39,883 bases of DNA, from NCBI GenBank assembly GCA_016872385.1, contig VGZV01000024.1:1-39883 (forward strand), read 5' to 3'. The position numbers and the translations under genes were made by a program. Source of the DNA: SAR202 cluster bacterium. GTDB lineage: Bacteria; Chloroflexota; Dehalococcoidia; Lucifugimonadales; UBA3495. Shown here piece after piece: positions 25,220-33,873 of the stretch (the first letter of the stretch is position 1; every line of letters begins with the position of its first letter). Below the pieces are notes generated by a model that worked only from the letters and a program-made list of their open reading frames with translations, was not told where the DNA came from and made no database searches.

Positions 25220-25963
25220 TCAGTATAGAGAGAAGACGATTTGTGAACACTCGGTACCATACTTAAAGGCCACCACATTGTATTCAGGAGCCAGAATGTC
25301 CAGGTCTCGCCGGAAGTCGCTGTACGGAATGGTGCTATGCTCAAGCAGCCCATGGATTGCATACCCCTGTTCCTGCATGGCATCCATGATTTGAGTGGTT
25401 TGTTTGTTGAAGGCGCGGTGAAGGGGCGGCGTCACCTCAAATATAATGCAATCAGCCAGCCCCTTCGCCATTGATGATGCGAAACCCTGTAAGACTGCGG
25501 CCTCGTGTCCCTCCACATCAATCTTTACCAGGCGAACTCGCTGTATTTGGTATTCCTCTAAAAAGGAATCCAGCGTGACTGTGGGCACATTTACTCGGTT
25601 TACGACAGTGTCTGGTGCCCAGCTATCATGCAAACTGGAAAGGGAATGTCTTGATGAGACGTGCAGGGTAGCCGTTCCTTGCTCTGAACTGACTGCTGCC
25701 GCTATAACCTTGATGTTGGCAAGGGGGTTGCTTGACGCCAGAGATTGGAGTCGCTTGCCAACTACAGGGTGAGGTTCAAACGAATACACATTTCCCTTGC
25801 CTCCCACCAGTTGGGCCATATATGCAGTCATAAATCCCACATTTGCGCCTACGTCCACGGCCAAGTCCCCTGGATGCAGCACCCGTTGCATGACTCGCAA
25901 TACAGGTTGCCCAGCCATCCCCAGGAAAAGATGGCGTTCGGAGGGATTGGAGAAGTCCATCAT
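25220..25963 (-). CDS. FkbM-family SAM-dependent methyltransferase
   Basis: 247 residues. The FkbM domain is evident: motif I DLAVDVGANVGFMTAYMAQL, the VYSFEPHP segment (Glu binds SAM ribose), ANIKVIAAAVSSEQGTATLH, and the late VRLVKIDVEGHEAAVLQG with the diagnostic KxDVEGxE motif. The family O-methylates hydroxyls, often on sugars. Two adjacent ATGs (25963, 25960) follow GGGGA at about ten bases. A 450-bp gap lies upstream, so it may be the first gene of its own transcription unit. One speculative role is terminal methylation recognised by the Wzt C-terminal domain, as in some ABC-exported O-antigens. Confidence 0.9.
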   Translation of the reverse strand: MMDFSNPSERHLFLGMAGQPVLRVMQRVLHPGDLAVDVGANVGFMTAYMAQLVGGKGNVYSFEPHPVVGKRLQSLASSNPLANIKVIAAAVSSEQGTATLHVSSRHSLSSLHDSWAPDTVVNRVNVPTVTLDSFLEEYQIQRVRLVKIDVEGHEAAVLQGFASSMAKGLADCIIFEVTPPLHRAFNKQTTQIMDAMQEQGYAIHGLLEHSTIPYSDFRRDLDILAPEYNVVAFKYGTECSQIVFSLY

Positions 25964-26413
25964 AATCTGGACTTCCCCAACTGTACTGGCACTTCTTTAC
26001 CTAAATGCTTCGCCAGCCTCGATACGCCCATCTTGGCTCAAGCCCGAGAAACTGCCAGCAGTGCAGCCGCCCTGCGTGAGGTAGATGACCATGTGACAGG
26101 AGTACTATGTCTATTGATGCCTGATTTTGTTGCCATGTGTTGCCTTAGTGATACCCTAATGCTTACGGATCTGACGGCCAACCCCATTTCCCAGCCGTCT
26201 ATCTACGCCGCATGCCTGCGTGTTTAAAAACCGCTACTAACTCATTTTGAGAGGAACCAAGCAATCCTTTCAACTGAGCACATTCGCTTCGTCAGGACTG
26301 CTTCCGAACTGGTAATTGATATTTTGGACATTATCCCCAGACGGATTAGTCAGACTACTTGGGCTGGTTTTGTAGAACTACCGCAAGGAATTCCTTTGAC
26401 TAGAGTCCCGTTT
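25964..26413. other. 450-bp gap without recognisable gene
   Basis: AT-richer than the flanking glycosyltransferase genes. Open frames here are short and not protein-like; the longest plus-strand frame is mostly antisense to FkbM. No palindromic repeat, tRNA or clear terminator was seen. It could hold a promoter for the FkbM-GT4 block or decayed sequence. Confidence 0.5.
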
Positions 26414-28093
26414 TTAAATATCTGGACTTGTGACACCCGAGGGATCCAGCATCAAGTCTAACTCATGGCTGCTAACCATCCATTTTGCAAACTCCTGAAG
26501 TTCCCGGTTTCCCTTCAGTTCGGGATAAGAGTGAATCAGGATCTTGCAGTTGGGGTTCAGGGGGTGCAACAGCCGGGAAGTGGGGGAATACGTGACTTGG
26601 AAGGAAGTCATTCTGAGGGGGCGCAGGTTGAATATGGCGTGGGCATATTTTTGAGCCAATTGGGTGGTCTCGGCGGAGGGAATTGGGAAGGTCTGGATTC
26701 GGGCCATTTTGGCTAAGTACTCTTCCCGGGATGCAGAGTCAATGGTAAAGCCAAGGCCTGAGTATCTACCGGTACCGGCGGTGAAGACTGGAATGCCAAG
26801 ACAGGCCATCTCTATCCCGGGTGTACCGCGGACTGTAATTCCGTAGTCGGTGATTTGGTAGATGGCAAAGGTACTGATGTCGGTATGAGGTTCCAGGACC
26901 TTGACGTGAGGCGGCAACGTCCCAATCTTTTCACTTAGGGCCGCCAGGTCTCTGGGCTTACTGCGGTCTGCGTCAACAAGTTGCTTTCTGATGTAATCTG
27001 GGTGCACCTTGATTACCCAGTTTACTGCGGTGTTCTGGCAAGCCACTTTCACGGTTTCTATCAGCCACTCTTCATAATCTTTAAAGAGATTTTCGCCAAA
27101 GAAGAAGGTAGCGTCCCACAATACGTGAGAGTAGATAACGGCGGTTTTCTTTGCGGCGTCCAGGCCCAGGCGCTGGCGCACCTCCTCGGGGGTTTTGATG
27201 CTTTTCCCAACGGTAACAGTTCTGTCGGTAAACCAGGTTCCAGTGTAATAACCCCGATACATTTCCTGCAGCATCTGGTCGCCCTTTTCCTGGTTCCAGG
27301 GGGCCTGGCGCAGCTTGTGCCAGGTGGGCTCGGAAAGGCTGAATGGGTGGAGATTGCGCGTCTCTGGTGTATATCTCTTGAATACGAGGGAGTCGATGCG
27401 GTGGGAAGGGAATACCTGCACAATGTTGACGCTGCGCTCCAGCAAAACGTCGAAGATTGGGCCATTGGGTAGATAGCCCTTTTCCCCGAAGAGAGCCAGA
27501 GATGGCTGCACCTGTCGCCACAAGTCCTGGGCTGCGTACGCCGCTCTATAAGCCTCTGGCAGCAACTGGTGTATCCAGTGGGTCACCTCTGGTTCCTGAA
27601 AGCCCAGGGCGCCGCTCTTGAGTTTTCTCACCACCGTTCCCAAGACATGTCTGCCCACGAAACTCCCTTGATAGCGGTGATGGTAAAGGTCGTTGAAGGA
27701 TATGCTATTGTTTGCTGCTTCCCTGCCTAACTCCGCAACTTCATCAGGCACTTGCCTCAAATATTCGTCAACGTAGGCAAAATTACGAAGGCCAAAGGCC
27801 CGGAAGTAGCGATTGTCCCACACCGAGTCTCTGGTTGTCAGCACCACAGGAGTCCAGCCCTGTATTTGGAGCGCCTTGGCCAGCATACCATCCCGCTTGG
27901 CTTGGCCCACGCCTCCCGAAAGACTGGCGATGAGTGCTGTCTTGCCCGGCACCTCATCCCCAGCGCCCTGCTGTAGAAAGCCGTACTGCTTCCGGAACGA
28001 AAGATAATCGCCCCAAAGTTCCAGCGATTGCACGACCTTGCTGGGATTGCGTACTACCCGTTGGGTACGGTCCAGGATTTTCCTTGCGTCCAT
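26414..28093 (-). CDS. Capsule-synthesis (KpsS-like) putative glycosyltransferase
   Basis: 559 residues, predicted soluble. The N-terminal third has a Rossmann-like segment with TALIASLSGGVGQAKRDGML and TPVVLTTRDSVWDNRYF. The C-terminal third resembles the capsule-synthesis GT-B fold of KpsS/KpsC-type proteins: AVIYSHVLWDATFFFGENLF, AVNWVIKVHPDYIRKQ (a conserved VHP), then DYGITVRGTPGIEMACLG and IPVFTAGTGRYSGLGF, equivalent to the donor-site and GKPV...YxxxG regions. KpsS/KpsC enzymes transfer Kdo from CMP-Kdo. Since this gene lies next to a CMP-nonulosonic-acid cassette it may use that donor (inference). No Shine-Dalgarno is obvious. 199 bp upstream of it separate it from the CBS gene. The assignment is by motif resemblance only. 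Confidence 0.6.
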   Translation of the reverse strand: MDARKILDRTQRVVRNPSKVVQSLELWGDYLSFRKQYGFLQQGAGDEVPGKTALIASLSGGVGQAKRDGMLAKALQIQGWTPVVLTTRDSVWDNRYFRAFGLRNFAYVDEYLRQVPDEVAELGREAANNSISFNDLYHHRYQGSFVGRHVLGTVVRKLKSGALGFQEPEVTHWIHQLLPEAYRAAYAAQDLWRQVQPSLALFGEKGYLPNGPIFDVLLERSVNIVQVFPSHRIDSLVFKRYTPETRNLHPFSLSEPTWHKLRQAPWNQEKGDQMLQEMYRGYYTGTWFTDRTVTVGKSIKTPEEVRQRLGLDAAKKTAVIYSHVLWDATFFFGENLFKDYEEWLIETVKVACQNTAVNWVIKVHPDYIRKQLVDADRSKPRDLAALSEKIGTLPPHVKVLEPHTDISTFAIYQITDYGITVRGTPGIEMACLGIPVFTAGTGRYSGLGFTIDSASREEYLAKMARIQTFPIPSAETTQLAQKYAHAIFNLRPLRMTSFQVTYSPTSRLLHPLNPNCKILIHSYPELKGNRELQEFAKWMVSSHELDLMLDPSGVTSPDI

Positions 28094-28292
28094 AATGTGA
28101 AATCGCCAGATAAGATGTTTCAGGCATTTCCACTAGTCAGGTCTGGGGCTGGAATCTGAGAAAAGCCTAATGCACCTGAAAATGTGAATCTTGCTACTCA
28201 TACAATGTCTTGCTTTAGCCAGTAGGGGTAAGGAAGAGGATTCTTTGCAATTACGCAGCCTAATGGAGTTGCGGTTCTTGCAATTGGCAGTG

Positions 28293-28637
28293 TTATATCA
28301 ATGGCTCATAGGCCAAAAAGATATCCACCAGTACCGAACTTTGATCCACCACTGGCAAGACCGTGACCCTCTCTTTGCGGATGATTTCCGCCAGCTTTTC
28401 GGGATCACGCTCCTGGCTTACTATGCAATTAACGTTCATTATGTTGTTGACTGGAGCAATGGACAGGACACCTCGCAAGAGCGCCCGGCGGATATCTCCA
28501 TCGCTCACTGTACCCACAACCTTCTTGCCGTCTAGCACCACTACAACCCGGTGTTTATTGGCTGTAATTTTCACCATAGCCTCTCTGATTGATCCAGAGG
28601 TGGTGATGGTAAAGTCGTCTAACTTATTAGTCTCCAT
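28293..28637 (-). CDS. Stand-alone CBS-pair protein, possibly a truncated PtmE-type guanylyltransferase
   Basis: 114 residues forming two CBS motifs: SIREAMVKITANKHRVVVVL … VVGTVSDGDIRRALLRG, then VNNIMNVNCIVSQERDPEKL … VTVLPVVDQSSVLVDIF. In nonulosonic-acid loci this CBS pair usually precedes a sugar-nucleotidyltransferase domain (PtmE-like, about 350 residues). Here a stop follows directly after FLAYEPLI and no transferase sequence is visible in any frame of the next 199 bp. It may be a remnant or a free regulatory subunit binding adenosyl or guanosyl ligands. It starts 8 bp after the NeuC-like stop, so it is co-transcribed. Confidence 0.75.
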   Translation of the reverse strand: METNKLDDFTITTSGSIREAMVKITANKHRVVVVLDGKKVVGTVSDGDIRRALLRGVLSIAPVNNIMNVNCIVSQERDPEKLAEIIRKERVTVLPVVDQSSVLVDIFLAYEPLI

Positions 28638-28645
28638 AGTTTATT

Positions 28646-29791
28646 CTAAAAAGCCAGGTTCTTTTTCATGAGTTCTTCGGTGACTGAGATGCCCTTAAGC
28701 AGTTGGACGATGCGGTGGGACACATGTCCATCACCTAAGTAAGGATTGTCGCAGTGTTGCAATAGATAGTGCTTGAAGTCTTCAGAAAGTGCGGTTCTGA
28801 TTGCCTTGGTGATGGCGTTGCGGTCATAGGTCACGTCAATTACGTTTTTGCCCCGCAGCCTGCCGCGCTGGCGGTCACCCACGTTTACTGCGGGGAGCTT
28901 AAAACAGGGCGCCTCAATTAGGCCGCTGCTGGAATTGCCTACCATGACATTGGCTACACTCATCAGGCCGGCATAAACATCCCTTGGGACATTCCTGCCT
29001 ATTCGTATGAACGGGTGACGATATTGGGCCAATTGCTGCCGAATTGCTACGTTTCCGGCATCGTTATTAGGGAAAATAGCCACGGTCTGAAGCGACATGG
29101 AACTGACAGCTTCCAGCAACTCTCCAGCCTGCGTTGCTGCGTCATCAAACTCCTCCGTTACTGAGTGGAATACCAGGAGGACTATAGGCTGTCCTGGATC
29201 CAGACGGAACTGCTGCATAGCATCTTGAGGTCGTGCGTAACTGGGATTTAAGAGATCATCCAGTTGGGGAGCGCCCACCAGGTGAATCCGAAAATCTTGC
29301 TCGCCCATCTGGCGCAGCCGTTGTGCGGCGTCCGCCGAAGCCGCCAGGTGAACATGGGCAAAACGGGTAATGGCATGTCTTGTCATGCCGTCAATGTTCC
29401 CAGACAGTTCCCCTGCCTGGATATGGGCTATAGGTATATTCATATGGGCTGCAGCCACGGCTGCCATCAGTTGTTCGCCCCGGTCTCCAGCCAGCAACAC
29501 AAAATCTGGAGCAATTCTGGTCAGAACGTCAGTGATGCCCATGAGGAATACACCCAGCGATTTCGCCATTGAAGCGGTGGTGTATCCATCCAGGGCCATG
29601 TAAATTCGGTCGCTGACTTTAAAGCCGTCCCGTTCTATTTCCTCTATGCTGGAGCCAAACTCCGACAAGAGGTGGAGGTTTGTGGCAATGATGTAGTATT
29701 CCAGATCCGGATTTTTTTGTATTTCACAGACCACTGGGCGAATATACCCATACTCCCCTCGGGACCCGGTGACCAAGGCTATCTTTCGCAT
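28646..29791 (-). CDS. NeuC/LegG-like UDP-sugar 2-epimerase (hydrolysing)
   Basis: 381 residues, GT-B-like epimerase fold. The family hydrolyses and epimerises UDP-GlcNAc to ManNAc plus UDP (NeuC), or the 2,4-diacetamido-6-deoxy analogue in legionaminic acid synthesis (LegG). Visible hallmarks: KIALVTGSRGEYGYIRPVV at the N-terminus, DFVLLAGDRGEQLMAAVAAA, IPIAHIQAGELSGNIDGMTR, ITRFAHVHLAAS, and near the C-terminus VGNSSSGLIEAPCFKLPAVN, VGDRQRGR and NPYLGDG (the usual NPYGDG with one residue inserted). It lies directly after the NeuB-like gene (21 bp) in the expected pathway group. Neu versus Leg specificity cannot be told from motifs alone. Confidence 0.88.
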   Translation of the reverse strand: MRKIALVTGSRGEYGYIRPVVCEIQKNPDLEYYIIATNLHLLSEFGSSIEEIERDGFKVSDRIYMALDGYTTASMAKSLGVFLMGITDVLTRIAPDFVLLAGDRGEQLMAAVAAAHMNIPIAHIQAGELSGNIDGMTRHAITRFAHVHLAASADAAQRLRQMGEQDFRIHLVGAPQLDDLLNPSYARPQDAMQQFRLDPGQPIVLLVFHSVTEEFDDAATQAGELLEAVSSMSLQTVAIFPNNDAGNVAIRQQLAQYRHPFIRIGRNVPRDVYAGLMSVANVMVGNSSSGLIEAPCFKLPAVNVGDRQRGRLRGKNVIDVTYDRNAITKAIRTALSEDFKHYLLQHCDNPYLGDGHVSHRIVQLLKGISVTEELMKKNLAF

Positions 29792-29812
29792 ACGACAAGT
29801 CTGAAACGCTTC

Positions 29813-30853
29813 TTATCCGTCTAAGCGGGTGCCCTCAATATCTTCCCATTGCAGAATGGTGCCTTTGGGCAGGCTGCGGCGGGTTCTACGCCCGTCCAGC
29901 CGGTCCAGGTACTTGGCAGGTATTCCCCAGCCAGGACGTTTCACCCCAACCATGCCTCCAGTGATGGCAGTGCCTAAAGGAATGTCCTGCAAGCATACTA
30001 CCGAGTGGTGTGCCCAATGGCGTACTGGTTCTTCTTCAGCATGGACCCTTTTTTCCGACCCAAGAGCGGCTTCCAGTTTGCGGATGCCCTCCACCATGGT
30101 TTTGAATTCAGCAGGTATAAGGGATACATGCTGGTCTGGGCCTTTCAAATACCGGTCCAGGGTAAAGTGTTTCTCCACCACCCGGGCCCCCATCGCCACC
30201 GCCCCCAGGGCGGTCCAGATATCAGGTGTATGATCTGAATGGCCCACCATAACGTCGAACATCTCGCGCAGGCGCGGGATGAAGCCCAGGTTAATGTCTT
30301 CGTACTTGGGCGGATATTCGGAAGTGCAGTGGGTCAACATAAACTGGGTGCCTTCCTCCCGCAGGGTCGCCACGGTTTCACCAATCTCCTCCACGGTAGC
30401 CATACCGGTGGAAACAATCATGGGCTTGTCCTTCTTGGCAATGTGCCGGAGCATGGGCAAATTGGTCATCTCTCCGGAGCCAATTTTGAACGCAGGAGAG
30501 CCAATCTCCTCCAGGACATCGGCCGCCTTGGCGCAGAAGGGGGTGCAAAGATATTGGATTCCCACCTGCTTGCAGTAATCCATTAGTTCCACGTGGGCTT
30601 CTGGCGGAAGGTTAATGCGGGAAAGCACTTCGTCCAAGTCGCCTGCCCAGAATTTAACTGCCCCACGCACCATCTCTTCTTCCGGAATGTGCAACTGAAA
30701 TTTGATGATATCAGCTCCTGCCCATTTGGCCGCATCCACCATGCACTTGGCTACTTCCAGGCTGCCCATATGTTCGCACGCTGCTTCTGCGATTGTCACA
30801 GTAGGCCTGCCTTCTCCCACCACTACAGACCCGATTTTCATATCCTTCATCAT
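29813..30853 (-). CDS. NeuB/LegI-like nonulosonic acid synthase
   Basis: 346 residues. The TIM-barrel NeuB domain condenses phosphoenolpyruvate with ManNAc or its 2,4-diacetamido-6-deoxy analogue. Motifs: TVTIAEAACEHMGSLEVAKC (most family members read IAEIGxNHxG), ADIIKFQLH, QYLCTPFCAKAADVLEEIG, FKIGSGEMTNLPMLRHIA, MIVSTGMATVEEI, LTHCTSEYPPKYEDINL and VGHSDHTPD with metal-binding His residues, VVEKHFTLDRYLKGPDQHVS. A C-terminal SAF/antifreeze-like domain (about residues 285-346, HSVVCLQDIPLGTAITGGMV) is present, so it is full length. Start: tandem ATGs follow AAGGAG at 8-9 bases. Position between NeuA- and NeuC-like genes supports the role. Cytoplasmic. Confidence 0.9.
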   Translation of the reverse strand: MMKDMKIGSVVVGEGRPTVTIAEAACEHMGSLEVAKCMVDAAKWAGADIIKFQLHIPEEEMVRGAVKFWAGDLDEVLSRINLPPEAHVELMDYCKQVGIQYLCTPFCAKAADVLEEIGSPAFKIGSGEMTNLPMLRHIAKKDKPMIVSTGMATVEEIGETVATLREEGTQFMLTHCTSEYPPKYEDINLGFIPRLREMFDVMVGHSDHTPDIWTALGAVAMGARVVEKHFTLDRYLKGPDQHVSLIPAEFKTMVEGIRKLEAALGSEKRVHAEEEPVRHWAHHSVVCLQDIPLGTAITGGMVGVKRPGWGIPAKYLDRLDGRRTRRSLPKGTILQWEDIEGTRLDG

Positions 30854-30898
30854 ATGACATACTCCTTACCCAGCCTGGCAACGGGGTGCCTGCGCGTC

Positions 30899-31627
30899 TC
30901 AGTTGCGTTGGCTTTCCCGTTCCAGTAGTTGCCTTACTCGGGCCTCGCTCACTACCCAGTCATTGGGGATGTCCAGGTCCACGCTGTAGGATTGGTCCAC
31001 CAAATAGCCCAAGACGAAGTCTCCCCATATAGTCGGCGGTGATTCTAACACCAAAGGTGTCCTGCACGAGAATATCAGGCCATTGAAAGCGTAGCACTTT
31101 GCCAAGTCCTGGCGCCGGTGCACCATGTCCCTGATGGGAGTGCCTGATATTCCAGATATTCTATTGTCGGGTTGCAGATGTAACACTTTTTGTGGCACGA
31201 AATGGTGGGGGACTTCAGAAATACTGGCGACAGCGTCGGCCCCTGAACCCTCCAGCATTTGTCCTGCCTCAACGATGTGGAAGGAGCGACGAGCCGGCGA
31301 CGTGGGCTCCAGGATCATAACAAAATCAGGAACCTGGCCTTCATGCCGCAAAAGCCATTCAACCGCGTGGTGCACCACACTCACTGTGGATGCAGTATCA
31401 GTGGCCAACTCTGGAGGTCGCAGGAATGGGGCCTCCGCGCCGTAAAACTTGGCGATGTCTGCTATTTCGGCGTCCTCTGTACTGACTATAACCTTCTGAA
31501 AAAGGCTGCTAGCGATGGCAGCCTCTATGGTCCAGGCGATGAGGGGTTTGTCCAGGAAGGGCTTGATATTCTTGCGGGGGATCCCTTTGGAGCCCCCGCG
31601 TGCAGGAATCAGCGCCAGGAACGACAT
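30899..31627 (-). CDS. NeuA/LegF-like CMP-nonulosonic acid cytidylyltransferase
   Basis: 242 residues from ATG 31627, just after AAGGA; a TTG at 31663 overlapping the previous stop is an alternative. The enzyme activates a nonulosonic acid with CTP to give the CMP-sugar donor. The N-terminal nucleotide-binding motif FLALIPARGGSKGIPRKNIK is followed by KPLIAWTIEAAIAS, VIVSTEDAEIADIAKFYGAE, FLRPPELATDTASTVSVVHH, MILEPTSPARRSFHI and the late VDQSYSVDLDIPNDW (Asp pair coordinating metal). Length and motif order are normal for bacterial NeuA/LegF. It stands directly upstream of NeuB and NeuC in the leftward operon. The exact nine-carbon sugar is not decided. Confidence 0.9.
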   Translation of the reverse strand: MSFLALIPARGGSKGIPRKNIKPFLDKPLIAWTIEAAIASSLFQKVIVSTEDAEIADIAKFYGAEAPFLRPPELATDTASTVSVVHHAVEWLLRHEGQVPDFVMILEPTSPARRSFHIVEAGQMLEGSGADAVASISEVPHHFVPQKVLHLQPDNRISGISGTPIRDMVHRRQDLAKCYAFNGLIFSCRTPLVLESPPTIWGDFVLGYLVDQSYSVDLDIPNDWVVSEARVRQLLERESQRN

Positions 31628-31659
31628 GTCCTTACCCGTTAGCCTCTCAGTCTCCCGTC

Positions 31660-32568
31660 TCAAAAAGGCTGAACAAACCTGAGCGCCTTCGTCTGGGCGG
31701 GCGTCAAGTCACCAAGCCACTGCTGGTTTACGGCCACCGGTTTTTCCGGTGGCACTAACGTGTAAACTCCCTGGACCATGTTACGTTCCTTAGAGCGAGG
31801 CTTCTCGCCCTTGTGGAAGCCAGATGTGTCGGCTAAAATCAACGTCCCTGCCTTTCCCAAAAGCCGCACCCACTGGTCTCTTGGCACAATCCGCTCCATT
31901 TCTTCATTGGTTAGCCGGTGTTTGGTCTTCAGCGCCTGGAACTTCATGGTGTGGCTTCCCCGGGCGTAGACAAAATGCGCCGCTTCTTCATCAACGTCGT
32001 TCATGTACAGGAAGCTCTTGACCAAGAAGGGACCTTCGGGGTCGCGATGCCAGAGAAAGCTGCCCAGGGGGGCTAGGTCGTTCACCGGATTACGCCACAC
32101 TATGCAATCATACAGTGCGCAACACCGTCCAAAATATGAATTTACAATACGCAGTACCGTGTCGTTGAGTGCGAATTCTGCGTAGCCAGAGAAAACGGTC
32201 ATGGGGTCTTTGAGCAGCACGTCGGCCTTGTTTACGTCGTATCCTGCCTCTAGTAACTCGCTAGGAGCATTATCCCCGTGAGTCAACTTGAGCAGGGGAA
32301 TTAACCGGTCACGGTGTGACAACTCGTTCTTCCAAGCCGCCGCCATAGCCGTTACTTTGTCCGGGTCAATGAGGTCGGGAATAACCACAAAACCATTTTG
32401 CCGCAATTCTTCCACGTAACGGCCGCTTTCTTTGGCGGCCGTCGCCGAAGCATCGGCCCCGTTGGGCATGTTTCTAGTGTATCGCCACAAAATCTTCAGA
32501 CGGTATTCCAACCCCCGGGGGACGCTCTGCCTGACGCTGCGCGCCGTTCGTCTAACTACCATTGCCAT
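31660..32568 (-). CDS. PhyH-family (phytanoyl-CoA dioxygenase-like) Fe(II)/2-oxoglutarate oxygenase
   Basis: 302 residues from ATG 32568, which overlaps the Wzt stop by 17 bp and follows AGAGGTG at a good distance. The family hydroxylates small molecules using iron, oxygen and 2-oxoglutarate. The iron site is visible as HRDPEG (HxD) in the middle, the distal His in DTSGFHKGEKPRSKERN, and a downstream Arg that would bind 2-oxoglutarate. VVIPDLIDPDKVTAMAAAW at the N-terminal side and FSGYAEFALNDTVLRIVNSY fit PhyH folds. It is sandwiched between the exporter ATPase and the nonulosonate cassette, so the substrate may be a sugar nucleotide or glycan residue (inference). The native substrate is unknown. 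Confidence 0.78.
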   Translation of the reverse strand: MAMVVRRTARSVRQSVPRGLEYRLKILWRYTRNMPNGADASATAAKESGRYVEELRQNGFVVIPDLIDPDKVTAMAAAWKNELSHRDRLIPLLKLTHGDNAPSELLEAGYDVNKADVLLKDPMTVFSGYAEFALNDTVLRIVNSYFGRCCALYDCIVWRNPVNDLAPLGSFLWHRDPEGPFLVKSFLYMNDVDEEAAHFVYARGSHTMKFQALKTKHRLTNEEMERIVPRDQWVRLLGKAGTLILADTSGFHKGEKPRSKERNMVQGVYTLVPPEKPVAVNQQWLGDLTPAQTKALRFVQPF

Positions 32569-33871
32569 GTTGCACCTCTCGCATATCGCTATTTTCAGGC
32601 AGCCAGTGCCATTGGTGAGGTACGACCACTGTTCCCCACATGGGAGGGAGAAGATCAACGAGGCCAAAGCTGCCGTCGTCCACTACCCGTAATTTGATGG
32701 CATTGTTGACTTGGGCCGCAACACCGGCGTCATCCTTGAGCACAATATGGGCCATGTACTCCCCGGGGATTAGTGGAATCTGGTTCACCTGGCATACTAT
32801 TTTGCCTGCTGCTGGCAGGTCAGAAAAAGATTGGTTCATACCAGTGTGGCACGAGAAGATGTTCACACCATTCGAGTCACTTACCGTAATGATAAGCCCC
32901 AATTTAACCAGGGACTGATGTTCAGCGGCACGGTACCATATGATGAAACGGGCCGGGGCGCCAGCCAGCACAGTGTTGTCTTCACCGAAAGGACTCTCGG
33001 CCTTGCCACGCAAAATCCGGACTCTGCCACTCCCTGTCTCCACTGGCTCGGCAGTAGACGCATCGGGTTGCCCTACTTCCCGGACGCTGGTTAGGTATTG
33101 TGCAATGGCCTCTTCAGGGGCAGCGTCGCACACCAGCCTTCCAGACTCCAGAACAATTGCCCTGGAACACAGGTTGCGTATGGCTGCCATATTATGACTG
33201 ACAAAAAGCACTGTCCGGCCACTGTTGGTCACCTGGTGCATACGGTCAAGACATTTTTGTTGGAAAGCCGCATCGCCCACAGCCAGCACTTCGTCCACCA
33301 GCAGCACCTCAGCGTCCAGATGGGCCGCCACTGAGAAGCCTAACCGGACGTACATCCCACTGGAGTAGTGTTTTACCGGCGTGTCTATAAACTTTTCTAA
33401 ACCGGAGAACGCAACAATATCATCAAACTTGTGAGCAATTTCCCTCCTTTGCATTCCCAGAATTGCGCCATTAAGAAAGATGTTCTCACGGCCTGTCAGT
33501 TCTGGGTGGAACCCTGTCCCCACTTCCAGCAACGAAACTACTCTCCCGCGCACCTCAGCCCAGCCCTGGGTTGGCTCGGTAATTCGGGACAGTACTTTTA
33601 GCAGCGTACTCTTGCCAGAGCCATTATGGCCAATAACTCCAAGAACTTCGCCTTGATTGACGGTAAAACTGACATCTTTTAATGCCCATATGTGGCGCCT
33701 TGCTTCTTTGGATAGGTTAGAGTTCTTGCTCCCGGCAAGAACTTGCCGGGCGGCGTGCACTGTACCAGACAGTACGGATGTAATAGTAGCCCGCAAGGCT
33801 TTGTAGCGCTGTAATTGGCCGATGCGGTACTGCTTACTAAGCGCCTCGGCCCGGATTGCTGTATTGAGCAC
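32552..33871 (-). CDS. wzt: Polysaccharide ABC exporter ATPase with C-terminal carbohydrate-binding domain
   Basis: 439 residues from GTG 33871, preceded by GGAGG at eight bases and 2 bp after the Wzm stop. The nucleotide-binding domain has Walker A GHNGSGKST (about 81-89), VVSLLEVGTGFHPELTGREN, the signature YSSGMYVRLGFSVA, Walker B VLLVDEVLAVGD and the switch His (LFVSHNMAAI). After about residue 250 a beta-rich extension of ~150 residues (…ARFIIWYRA … GLIITVSDSNGVNIF … PGEYMAHIVL … PMWGTVVVPHQW) matches the Wzt-C carbohydrate-binding domain of O-antigen exporters. That domain recognises a capping modification before export. With Wzm it should form the transporter for finished, lipid-linked glycan. 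The upstream reading frame to 33931 was rejected. Confidence 0.92.
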   Translation of the reverse strand: MLNTAIRAEALSKQYRIGQLQRYKALRATITSVLSGTVHAARQVLAGSKNSNLSKEARRHIWALKDVSFTVNQGEVLGVIGHNGSGKSTLLKVLSRITEPTQGWAEVRGRVVSLLEVGTGFHPELTGRENIFLNGAILGMQRREIAHKFDDIVAFSGLEKFIDTPVKHYSSGMYVRLGFSVAAHLDAEVLLVDEVLAVGDAAFQQKCLDRMHQVTNSGRTVLFVSHNMAAIRNLCSRAIVLESGRLVCDAAPEEAIAQYLTSVREVGQPDASTAEPVETGSGRVRILRGKAESPFGEDNTVLAGAPARFIIWYRAAEHQSLVKLGLIITVSDSNGVNIFSCHTGMNQSFSDLPAAGKIVCQVNQIPLIPGEYMAHIVLKDDAGVAAQVNNAIKLRVVDDGSFGLVDLLPPMWGTVVVPHQWHWLPENSDMREVQHGNGS

Positions 33872-33873
33872 GC

